Source: Eleusine coracana subsp. coracana (lineage: Eukaryota > Streptophyta > Magnoliopsida > Poales > Poaceae). From it: 64,000 nucleotides of DNA. Position 1 is the first letter of the stretch; the number at the start of each line of letters is the position of its first letter. The translations under genes and the position numbers were made by a program. The notes beneath the pieces are model-generated. The model did not search any database, had not been told where the DNA came from, and saw only the letters and a program-made list of their open reading frames with translations. Location of the stretch: positions 34,808,240 through 34,872,239 of the forward strand of contig CM064425.1 of assembly GCA_032690845.1 (NCBI GenBank). Direction: 5' to 3'. Below are positions 35,493 to 44,140 of this stretch, piece by piece.

Positions 35493-36870
35493 ATCAGTCC
35501 TCCTATTGCGACGCTCCTCCTCGTGGCACTGGTCATCCCAGATCCGCCCTTCAGTACGAGAGTTGATGGTATCTCATCCGTCGCGGGGTCTGATGGAATT
35601 CCTCATATCACTATGTTGTTGTCCATGAGAAGTTGCGTAGCTAGAACTCGCCACTGACTGTGGTCCGTCCCGGGCCTTGTCTTGAACAGCAGCTGCTTTG
35701 AGCATGGCTACTGCCATATGCATTGTGGGGGTCTGATGTGCTGCGTCAACCATCAAGCTGTCAAGCAATGTTTTAGCCCCAATGATGTTGAACTGAGGGG
35801 TGTCATAGACCTTGACGCCATCCACTTCAATTCCAAATCTCCGAGGTCTAGCCGTCACGCCAATCAGGATCCATGAGATCCTCTCAGTCGGCGGCAGTGA
35901 CCATTCGAAGGTGGTATCTCTTTGGGGTCGTCGTCCCTTTGGCCTTCCTCGCCATGTCCATCGTTGTTGTTGGTAGGACCATCATCATTGTTGTCATCAT
36001 CCCCATCATCGGTCGGATCCTGACGAACCTCGACCATGTTGACGGCCAAAGGATAAGGGCATGTAGATCCCCATCTGAGTCCTCATCAAAGGAACAGACC
36101 GACTTAGAGTCATACCCGGTCGGTAGATCTGTGCCATCGAATCCGAGTGGAACCAATGCAGGGATCAGATCTGACAGGCTCGGTGATCATGCCATGAGAT
36201 TAGCTGCGGCCGAGTCGGATCGACGATCGTCAAGGCCTAGCACTACGTTGGAGTCGGCGGTGAAGTCGAGCGACCCGAAGGAAATCTTGAAATCCGGCGA
36301 GTACTGGATGGTGGGAATCTCAGCCAACGAAGTCGACAGTGAATCCCAGCGAGCCTTGTCCCCTTCCTGGTGCGGCAACTGTCAAGACTTATACTTGGCA
36401 ATAAATTTATAAGACTACATCGGGATTAAGAACTCGGTGGTTAGGACACATGACATCAATTTTAGACAGGTTCGGGTCCTCTCGACGAGAGTAAAAACCC
36501 TACGTCCTGTGTTCTGTGGTTTGTATTGATGTTGTGTTTCGTGTGTTGTCTTGTCCCTCGATGGGGGTTCCCTGCCGCTTTATATATCCAGTCGGCAAGG
36601 GGTACATGAAGAGTCCTACTTGTAGTCTACATGGATTCTTATAGAAAGTCTATCTCTAATTGCTTTGGGCTCCAAGTCGACTTGGTCGGTTACCTTATGG
36701 ATGAGGTACCCGATCATCTATCGACTTAGGCATAACAATGGATACCTATTATGTAAGTATTCCACACTCCCAGAGACAGCCACAGCTCCACCTTCTTCTG
36801 CTACAGACACCCCTCTAGTCACACCTGAGCTAGTAGAGGATCTTGTCCGCCGAGGATTCACTCAGGAGGA
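35493..36870. other. Degraded TE-like island between inverted CRM-A LTRs
   Basis: About 1.4 kb unlike the CRM elements, framed by LTR 3' ends pointing inward (35492 plus strand, 36871 minus strand). The left two thirds hold a broken minus-strand gag-like frame (35574-36378). 36379-36780 shows no coding; the phrase with AAACCCTACGTCCTGTG looks like other grass transposon ends but was not classified. 36780-36870 could encode TATAPPSSATDTPLVTPELV, unrecognised. Confidence 0.6.
35574..36378 (-). pseudogene. Broken gag-like reading frame, family uncertain
   Basis: Minus-strand pieces in order: MPHQEGDKARWDSLS... (36378-36187, ended by a TGA that looks like a decayed CGA), then LGFDGTDLPTGYDSKS and FDEDSDGDLHAL in the same phase (to about 36070), then an acidic stretch DDGDDDNNDDGPTNNND in another phase (36049-35864), then RPRRFGIEVDGVKVYD...QQHSDMRN (35858-35574) in a third. 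The style resembles N-terminal gag-like proteins of grass Ty3/gypsy elements. No zinc knuckle or enzyme domain is visible. I cannot name the family. Confidence 0.45.
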
Positions 36871-37510
36871 TGATAGGTGTAGAGTGCCTGATCTTTCGGT
36901 GAGTGGAGATAACTTCGATTTGGTGGATGTTGACCCTCACGATCCGACTACGACGAGCAAGCCGAAACGCCAATGCAATCGCTGAACCAACTTCCGGAGG
37001 ATATTAACCTTACGGTAAACAAGATCAACCTGATCACGAGGATCAATTCTTACGCGCAATCGAAGAACGAGCAAGAATTAGAGGCGAGCAATCTGATGTA
37101 TTGCACGAAGGTGGAGTTCTGAATTCACGTCGAGAGACGGATGTATAGCTAAGCTAAACTTAAAACAAAACTCGAAGATTACAAGGGGCGCAGCCCTAGA
37201 CTATATAGGGGGAGGACGAGGCATCTAGGGCCGGCTGAAGTGGAGAGGCGCGCGGTGGAGAGGGAGTCGTGCGACTTGGGCCACATGGGCCTTCGGGCGA
37301 CATCATCCTGGGCCGTCGTTCCTTAGCATCAAAACCGTCTTCAATTCCTGGGCTCGAGCTCTAGTGATTGGGCCCTTGTACGTCATCGTCTCGTTAGAAG
37401 ATGGATCCGTAACTCGAGGAGGCGCGACGACGAGAGGTGGAGGCGTGACAGCTTGGTTTCACGCGCCATCTTCCATCGTCATTATTCGTATGTCGTTGAT
37501 GTCCTCATCA
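36871..37510 (-). repeat. CRM-A LTR, 3' LTR of A7
   Basis: 640 bp, subtype 2. The inverted repeat after the TATA box is altered (CAGCCCTAGAC). Confidence 0.92.
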
Positions 37511-38546
37511 TCCTCCCCTTCTTGAAGTGAAGTCGTCCTCGACGGCAACTCATCATCCTCGCCCAAGTATGGTTTCAAATCTGCAACATTAAAACTAGTG
37601 GAAACACCAAACTCCATGGGCAAGTCAAGAACATAAGCATTATCGTTAATCTTGGTTAGCACTTTAAAAGGACCAGCAGCACGAGACAAAGCATCGGCAA
37701 TAACATTTTCCTTCCCGTTTTTATGTTTAATGATGTATGGAAAAGATTCAATAAATTCAACCCATTTAGCATGACGACGATTCAGATTAGTTTGGGTTCT
37801 AATATGTTTCAAAGCCTCATGATCAGAATGAATAATAAATTCGCGAGGCCATAAATAATGCTGCCATGTTTGCAAAGTTCTTACTAAAGCATAAAGTTCT
37901 TTATCATAAGTGGAATATTTAAGAGCAGCACCACTTAACTTCTCACTAAAATAAGCAATGGGTTTATGATCTTGCAACAAACCAGCACCCAAACCAATTC
38001 TACTAGCATCACATTCCAATTCAAACACTTTATCAAAATTAGACAATTGTAAGAGAGGAGCATGAGTTAACCGTTCCTTTAAAGTGTTGAATGCGTCGTC
38101 TTGTGGTGCGCCCCACTCAAATGGCGCACCCTTCTTGGTCAGCTCATGTAATGGTGCAGCAATAGAACTGAAATCCCGCACAAAACGACGATAGAAGCCT
38201 GCAAGACCAAGAAAACTGCGAACCTGTGTGACCGTCGTCGGTTGGGGCCAACTCTGAATGGCGTCCACCTTGCTGCTATCGACCTCAATGCCCTGTGGAG
38301 TAACAACATATCCAAGAAACGAAACACGTTGCGTGCAAAAAGTGCATTTTTCCATGTTCCCAAACAAGTGAGCATCACGCAAAGCATAAAAAACAGCACG
38401 CAAATGATCTAAATGCTCATTCATGGATTTGCTGTATATAAGGATATCATCAAAATAGATAACAACAAATATTCCAATGAAAGACCGAAGAACTTCATTC
38501 ATTAAGCGCATAAAAGTGCTAGGAGCACTAGACAATCCAAACGGCA
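36871..38546 (-). mobile_element. CRM-A deletion derivative A7
   Basis: Minus strand: 3' LTR (36871-37510), polypurine tract (37511-37523), and an internal remnant (37524-38546) with RT and RNase H joined to the integrase C-terminus. It is cut at 38546 inside RT (ATGCCGTTTGG) by a plus-strand CRM-A LTR. The 5' end is lost. The left flank GAGGA has no matching duplication. Confidence 0.85.
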
Positions 38547-38604
38547 TGATGAGGACATCAACGACATACGAATAATGACGACGGAAGATGGCGCACCAAA
38601 CCAA
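37459..38604 (-). CDS. CRM-A RT/RNase H with integrase core deleted (381 aa)
   Basis: Element sequence is 37459-38546; the first 19 residues are read antisense from the abutting LTR. It has RT from MPFGLSSAPSTF through YFDDILIYS, the connection region, and RNase H (LECDASRIGLG, KELYAL, HSDHEAL, ADALS). After ADALSR it continues as AAGPFKVLTK: about 1.1 kb with the whole integrase zinc and catalytic regions is deleted at a shared CTCGT. It ends in the LTR at an early TGA (EDGA), so the tail is cut short. The result is non-functional for integration. Confidence 0.82.
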   Translation of the reverse strand: MVWCAIFRRHYSYVVDVLIMPFGLSSAPSTFMRLMNEVLRSFIGIFVVIYFDDILIYSKSMNEHLDHLRAVFYALRDAHLFGNMEKCTFCTQRVSFLGYVVTPQGIEVDSSKVDAIQSWPQPTTVTQVRSFLGLAGFYRRFVRDFSSIAAPLHELTKKGAPFEWGAPQDDAFNTLKERLTHAPLLQLSNFDKVFELECDASRIGLGAGLLQDHKPIAYFSEKLSGAALKYSTYDKELYALVRTLQTWQHYLWPREFIIHSDHEALKHIRTQTNLNRRHAKWVEFIESFPYIIKHKNGKENVIADALSRAAGPFKVLTKINDNAYVLDLPMEFGVSTSFNVADLKPYLGEDDELPSRTTSLQEGEDDEDINDIRIMTMEDGA

Positions 38605-39186
38605 GCTGTCACGCCTCCACCTCTCGTCGTCGCGCCTCCTCGAGTTCCGGATCCATCTTCTAACGAGACGACGACGTACAAGGGCCCAATCACTGGAGCT
38701 CGAGCCCAGAAATTGAAGACGGTTTTGATGCTAAGGAACGACGGCCCAGGATGATGTCGCCCGAAGGCCCACGTGGCCCAAGTCGTACGACTCCCTCTCC
38801 ACCGCGTGCCTCTCCACTTCAGCCGGCCCTAGATGCCTCGTCCTCCCCCTATATAGTCAAGGCCTGCGCCCCTTGTAATCTTTGAGTTTTGTTTTAAGTT
38901 TAGCTTAGCTATACATCCGTCTCTCGACGTGAATTCAGAACTCCACCTTCGTGCAATACATTAGATTGCTCGCCTCTAATTCTTGCTCGTTCTTCGATTG
39001 CGCGCAAGAATTGATCCTCGTGATCAGGTTGATCTTGTTTACCGCAAGGTTAATATCCTCCGGAAGTTGGTTCAGCAATTGCATTGGCGCTTCGGCTTGC
39101 TCGTCGTAGTCGGATCGTGAGGGTCAACATCCACCAAATCGAAGTTATCTCCACTCGCCGAAAGATCGGGCACTCTACACCTATCA
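38547..39186 (+). repeat. CRM-A LTR, complete, plus strand
   Basis: 640 bp, subtype 2. It joins A7 in opposite orientation at CAAACGGCA and is followed by a partial LTR. Confidence 0.92.
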
Positions 39187-39686
39187 CAATCACTAGAGCT
39201 CGAGCCCAGGAATTGAAGACGGTTTTGATGCTAAGGAACGACGGCCCAGGATGATGTCGCCCGAAGGCCCACGTGGCCCAAGTCGCACGACTCCCTCTCC
39301 ACCGCGCGCCTCTCCACTTCAGCCGGCCCTAGATGCCTCGTCCTCCCCCTATATAGTCAAGGGCTGCGCCCCTTGTAATCTTCGAGTTTTGTTTTAAGTT
39401 TAGCTTAGCTATACATCCGTCTCTCGACGTGAATTCAGAACTCCACCTTCGTGCAATACATCAGATTGCTCGCCTCTAATTCTTGCTCGTTCTTCGATTG
39501 TGCGTAAGAATTGATCCTCGTGATCAGGTTGATCTTGTTTACCGTAAGGTTAATATCCTCCGGAAGTTGGTTCAGCGATTGCATTGGCGCTTCGGCTTGC
39601 TCGTCGTAGTCGGATCGTGAGGGTCAACATCCACCAAATCAAAGTTATCTCCACTCGCCGAAAGATCGGGCACTCTACACCTATCA
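39187..39686 (+). repeat. CRM-A LTR, 3' 500 bp
   Basis: Starts inside the LTR at CAATCACTAGAGC (LTR position 141) and ends CTACACCTATCA. It is the right half of an LTR that was split by the LTR at 38547. Right flank TGCTT. Confidence 0.88.
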
Positions 39687-40440
39687 TGCTTGATTGAGTA
39701 GGACCTTGTTTGTTCATTGCTTATGCTTTTGAGGTTCCTCTCGATCGTTGTGTAGCTCTTTTAGCCTAGTTGTTTTATAATAAAGATTATGATAAGTAGT
39801 GGTTATTATCAATCACCAAAAAGGGGTAGATTGTAAGCTTCATGACCATTGATAATTGGATCCCCAAGGTATGAATGTTTTGGTGATAGATGACAACTAT
39901 GAAATTGTGGGCTAATATCTACATGAGTGTGGACTTGTAGAAATCATCTCTAAACTCTATTACAAATCAAATGTATGACTGTTGCCTTGGCGTTGGATGC
40001 CAATGACCATAAGCATGGAGGCATGATGAGCTTGATGGAGTCCAAGGGTTGATGAAGATGGATCAAAGCTAAGGACAAGCTATGGATCAAGTGTTGGGAA
40101 CACTTGTTTAGTTGTTAGGGCTTTGAGTCCATAGGAAAAATCGGACTATCAAGGGGGTCTAGGTCATTTCTCTTAGGTCATGTCTAGTTTTCAAATAGTG
40201 GCTCTTTATGGCCTTATAATTTTCGCAAATGCCAAAAGAAGAATTGAGCAAATAAGAACCAAAGCAAATAAGAGCCAAATGGGTATGTATGAGCCTTAGT
40301 CCATGAACCACGCGAGTGGATTTAACCTCGCAGTTCATAAGAGCTTGTTCAATGGGCATGAAGCACAATCCTTTCCTTTGGTCACACTTGCAAAGATGTA
40401 ATCTCATATAGATCATGAGACACAAATATCTCTAAATGTG
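39687..40440 (+). mobile_element. Ty1/copia 3' end fragment (SIRE/Maximus-like)
   Basis: Plus strand. After about 130 bp of untranslated sequence comes ATCACCAAAAAGGGGTAGATTG, the polypurine tract style of SIRE/Maximus elements. A probable 3' LTR follows, starting TGTAAGC at 39832 and containing TTTTGGTGATAGATGACAAC. No partner LTR is visible. The right boundary with the minus-strand element is uncertain. Confidence 0.5.
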
Positions 40441-40921
40441 ACAAGCCTCCTTTGTGTTTCCTATATGATGCAAGCAACAAGCGTTTTACATATGCAATGA
40501 AAGTAAACATGCCATGTGAATGCAAGCAATATTAAACAAGACACAAAGAAAACCTAACAATGTCAAGTTTGAACCCCTCTCAAGCTTACTCACTATAAGC
40601 CATACCCTTGCCTTGAGAGAAGCCAAACCACCATCTCAAGCACTCCCCCTTGCTTATAGCTATCTTGAGTGGGTAAGACATTGATTAATTTTTATGTGTT
40701 TTTCTTTTTAGTTATTTACACATGCATGGATGTAAAACATATTAGTCACAAAGGAGTCCTAGTTACCATGCAATGCAAGAGAAGAAAGAACACACTATAA
40801 CTAGCAAGAACTAACACGGTTACCTCCCTCATGAGTAGATATGTCATTGAGGTCCATGTCACTTGTGGTTGACTTCACTTGATCTTCAAGTAAGCTCCCG
40901 GTCCACCACCACCACCATCTT

Positions 40922-42616
40922 CTAGGTCTTGTTCTTGGGCACCCACTTGTACTTCGTTGACCTCTCAAAATCAACAATGCACTTAGGCGCGCATATGCTC
41001 TTGACCTTTCTCTTCTTGATTGCTGGTCCTAAAGCCTTTGCTTTCACCTTGCCATCCTTGTTCCTAAAAAGCTTGGAATGTGTGTCCTCATGGAACAAGT
41101 TAGGGTTAGGCAAAACAATGGAACTTATCACCACAGGACAATCCTTGATGGTGTGGCTATCCTTGCAACACCTCTCGCAATAGTAGTCGTCGGTGAGTAG
41201 GGGTTTGATCCATGCGGGGATGGAGTTAGTCGTCCCGATGATGTTGATGGCGGCTGGATATGAGCCAAGTCCCCGGTGGGAGACATTGTTCACAAGGTTT
41301 CTCCCAAGAATCTCCTTGTGGATGGCTCTACCTTGTGTGAGTCTCTTGAAGCTGTCCATCACCATCTTCCTCTCTTCCTTGAGCTTGTTATATTCCTCCA
41401 AAACAAATGGCTCAAGAGAAGAAACCTCAACCAAGGTGGTTAGTTCATCATACATAGTAGAAGCATCACTCTTTAATGAATTAGAGGAGGGAGAGGCAAG
41501 GTTATCAACATTGATGGCCTCAAAAGTAAGTTCAAGGGCCTCGTACTTCTCACGTAGCTCTACATGATCACCCTTGAGTTTGTCATAACTCTTGTTTAGG
41601 GCCTCGTGAGATGTGACAAGGTCCTTGAGCTCATTCTCAAACTCACCAACATGGTCCTTAGCCAATTTACACTCTTTTCTTACCACATCCAACATTTTGG
41701 ATTTTTTGACGGCAATGTCGTGGGCTTGCTCAAGCATACTCCAAAGCTTGGCGCAGAAGAGCTCCTCATCGTCACCGTCATCGCTGCTCTCATCCTCACT
41801 CTCCCCAAGGTGGCTCATGGCCATGAAGAATGTGGGAGATGGAGGAAGATCTCGTGGAAGTGTGATCTTGATCATGGCTAGGCCGGCCACTTTTACATCA
41901 TCGATTGAGGAAGAGGATGTGTTACTTGAGTTGTCACTTGTCCACTCTCCAACAAGTGCCTTGCATGAGAACTTCTTGTGGTCTTGAGCTTTGCCTTTGC
42001 CTTTGCTCTTGTCCTTGTTGAAATACCTCTTCTTCTTGTGCTTGGCTTTGGTCTCTTCTTCTTCTTCATCACTTGAGTCTTGGGACTTGGAGGCTTCTTT
42101 CTTTGGCTTGGGACAATCTCGAACAAACTGGTTCTTGGATCCATAGTTAAAGCACTTGCCCTTGGACTTGGAAGCAAACTTGTTCTTCAAGGTCCTCATC
42201 TTCTTCATGAGAAGAGCTAAGTCCTCACTCAAGACATCTTCTTCATCATCATCATCATCTTTGGTCACTGCCTTCTTCTTGCTCTTGATAGGCTCTTGCT
42301 TCTCAGCTTGAAGAGCTAGGTTGGATGGTTGAAGATCATCCATACCCAATTGATAGCTCTCAAAAGCAGTGATCTTGCCAAGTACTTCCTTCATGGTCTT
42401 GGTCTTGAGGTCACCTTGCAAGGTGAAGGTGATGATGGACTCATACTTGGGGTCTTTGAATAGTCTCAAAAATCTTCTTATCACCTCAACAGGCTTGAGC
42501 TTGAAGTCATCCACAAGAGCATTGATCTTCTCCACTAGTACATAAAAGCAAGAATAAACAGTGTTAGATCTCTCATGTGGCAATCTAGTGAAGTTATCAT
42601 ACTTGTTCTTTAGCAT
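40922..42616 (-). CDS. Copia-type gag with damaged zinc knuckle (564 aa)
   Basis: Begins MLKNKYDNFTRLPHERS, the middle of a copia gag domain (IRRFLRLFKDPKYESIITF, GKITAFESYQLG). Lysine-rich and acidic tracts follow. The first knuckle reads CFNYGSKNQFVRDC: the second Cys and the His of CX2CX4HX4C are lost. A second motif, CERCCKDSHTIKDC, keeps the full spacing. A helical stretch and KYKWVPKNKT end the frame. The N-terminal part is in 42673-42927 in a different frame. Gag would package RNA. Family is copia by the gag domain and adjacent PBS. Confidence 0.75.
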   Translation of the reverse strand: MLKNKYDNFTRLPHERSNTVYSCFYVLVEKINALVDDFKLKPVEVIRRFLRLFKDPKYESIITFTLQGDLKTKTMKEVLGKITAFESYQLGMDDLQPSNLALQAEKQEPIKSKKKAVTKDDDDDEEDVLSEDLALLMKKMRTLKNKFASKSKGKCFNYGSKNQFVRDCPKPKKEASKSQDSSDEEEEETKAKHKKKRYFNKDKSKGKGKAQDHKKFSCKALVGEWTSDNSSNTSSSSIDDVKVAGLAMIKITLPRDLPPSPTFFMAMSHLGESEDESSDDGDDEELFCAKLWSMLEQAHDIAVKKSKMLDVVRKECKLAKDHVGEFENELKDLVTSHEALNKSYDKLKGDHVELREKYEALELTFEAINVDNLASPSSNSLKSDASTMYDELTTLVEVSSLEPFVLEEYNKLKEERKMVMDSFKRLTQGRAIHKEILGRNLVNNVSHRGLGSYPAAINIIGTTNSIPAWIKPLLTDDYYCERCCKDSHTIKDCPVVISSIVLPNPNLFHEDTHSKLFRNKDGKVKAKALGPAIKKRKVKSICAPKCIVDFERSTKYKWVPKNKT

Positions 42617-42672
42617 ATAGTATCGTCCTCTTTGACATCACTAGTACCCTCATGGAGACCTTGAATCTCAGT

Positions 42673-42927
42673 TCAGATACCATGTGTTGTCGAACTAGCA
42701 TCCAATCGAGCAAAGACATCCTTAGTTATGCATGCAAACAGAGCATTCTTAGCCTTAGCATTGTTCTTAATGAAATAAGGTTCAAGTAGGTTCACATCCG
42801 CATCAGACTCATGGGTCACCATCCATATCTCTGGATCAAGGGACTCCAGGTAGGCTTGCATACGAGCCTTCCAATACCTGTAGTCCTCCCTATTGAATAT
42901 GGGAACACTCCCCACCTGTCCCGTCAT
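42673..42927 (-). CDS. Copia gag N-terminus (84 aa)
   Basis: MTGQVGSVPIFNREDYRYWK, with SLDPEIWMV, is the typical N-terminal start of grass copia gag. It begins 36 bases after the PBS. It ends at a stop after DASSTTHGI, and the remaining gag is in another frame (42616-40922). About 55 bases between them hold the frame break. Confidence 0.75.
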   Translation of the reverse strand: MTGQVGSVPIFNREDYRYWKARMQAYLESLDPEIWMVTHESDADVNLLEPYFIKNNAKAKNALFACITKDVFARLDASSTTHGI

Positions 42928-42980
42928 CTTTACTCAAGGCGGTGAAGCCTCAAAGATGAGTACTTGGCTCTAATACCACT

Positions 42981-43500
42981 TGTAAAGACCGAAGGCATAC
43001 CGAGAGAGGGGGGGGGGGGTGAATCGGTATGCCGATCATGAATCTGAATACTTCAATTCACACCACTAGAACCTAGCAATCGTTGCAACCTAACAGTTTC
43101 AGGAGGCCAAGACCCTACACATGCTAGTGTTCATGATGAGAGTGAATGTGGAAGCTAAACACACTAGCCTATGCAAGCCACAATTCAACCTACTCACCAG
43201 AGCACACAAGTGCGGAATAGTAAAGAGAGGGTCAGGGAATGCTTATAATTTTTTCTCGAGGTCTCAGAAGGACGGCGCCTTCCCTTACTCCTCGTTGGAC
43301 CAATCCCACCAGAGTGCCAGTCCCTCCTGCCAACAATGTGGAGTTCTCGCACACGAGCCCGCAATCACTCCCGGAGTGAAGACACCATGCGCGTCACCGC
43401 TGCCACCAAGGCACAAGCTCGCCTCCCTTGAGAACTTGCCGAACTCCCTGAGCCGACACGTCCACTCACTCGCGATGCTCCTTTCACCGGCGGGCTCAAA
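42981..43500 (-). repeat. COP-1 5' LTR, partial
   Basis: Ends ...CGGTCTTTACA on the minus strand, two bases from the PBS, and contains a run of twelve or more G on the plus strand near 43008. Homologous to the COP-2 LTR (53549-54595) as far as TTTCACCGG...GGCTCAAA, where CRM-A interrupts it. Confidence 0.75.
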
Positions 43501-44140
43501 TGATAGGTGTAGAGTGCCCGATCTTTTGGCGAGTGGAGATAACTTCGATTTGGTGGATGTTGACCCTCACGATCCGACTACGACGAGCAAGCCGAAGCGC
43601 CAATGCAATCGCTGAACCAACTTCCGGAGGATATTAACCTTGCGGTAAACAAGATCAACCTGATCACGAGGATCAATTCTTACGCGCAATCGAAGAACGA
43701 GCAAGAATTAGAGGCGAGCAATCTGATGTATTGCACGAAGGTGGAGTTCTGAATTCACGTCGAGAGACGGATGTATAGCTAAGCTAAACTTAAAACAAAA
43801 CTCAAAGATTACAAGGGGCGCAGCCCTTGACTATATAGGGGGAGGACGAGGCATCTAGGACCGGCTGAAGTGGAGAGGCACGCGGTGGAGAGGGAGTCGT
43901 ACGACTTGGGCCACGTGGGCCTTCGGGCGACATCATCCTGGGCCGTCGTTCCTTAACATCAAAACTGTCTTCAATTCTTGGGCTCGAGCTCTAGTCATTT
44001 GGCCCTTGTACGTCGTCGTCTCGTTAGAAGATGGATCCGTAACTCGAGGAGGCGCGACGACGAGAGGTGGAGGCGTGACAGCTCTGTTTGGCGCGCCATC
44101 TTCCGTCGTCATTATTCGTATGTCGTTGATGTCCTCATCA
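43501..44140 (-). repeat. CRM-A LTR, 3' LTR of A8
   Basis: 640 bp, subtype 2, preceded on the minus strand by the polypurine tract. Confidence 0.93.

Larger units (their letters stand above)
40441..43500 (-). mobile_element. COP-1, Ty1/copia gag-only fragment
   Basis: Minus strand: partial 5' LTR (42981-43500), PBS at 42963-42978 (TGGTATTAGAGCCAAG), gag (42927-40922), and then about 480 bp without coding (40441-40921), which includes AAGCAAGGGGGAG-type sequence near 40650. No pol is present. The LTR is cut at GGCTCAAA by CRM-A. The left boundary is uncertain. Confidence 0.7.

Noticed and set aside
35873..36412. 179-residue plus-strand frame with hydrophobic stretch (VVVPLAFLAMSIVVVG)
   Set aside because: Antisense of the acidic Asp/Asn-rich gag-like stretch, which explains the valine/isoleucine run; not a membrane protein.
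43005..43020. G-run as quadruplex or telomere repeat
   Set aside because: Single homopolymer run within a copia LTR, also present in COP-2; no repeated G-tract pattern.
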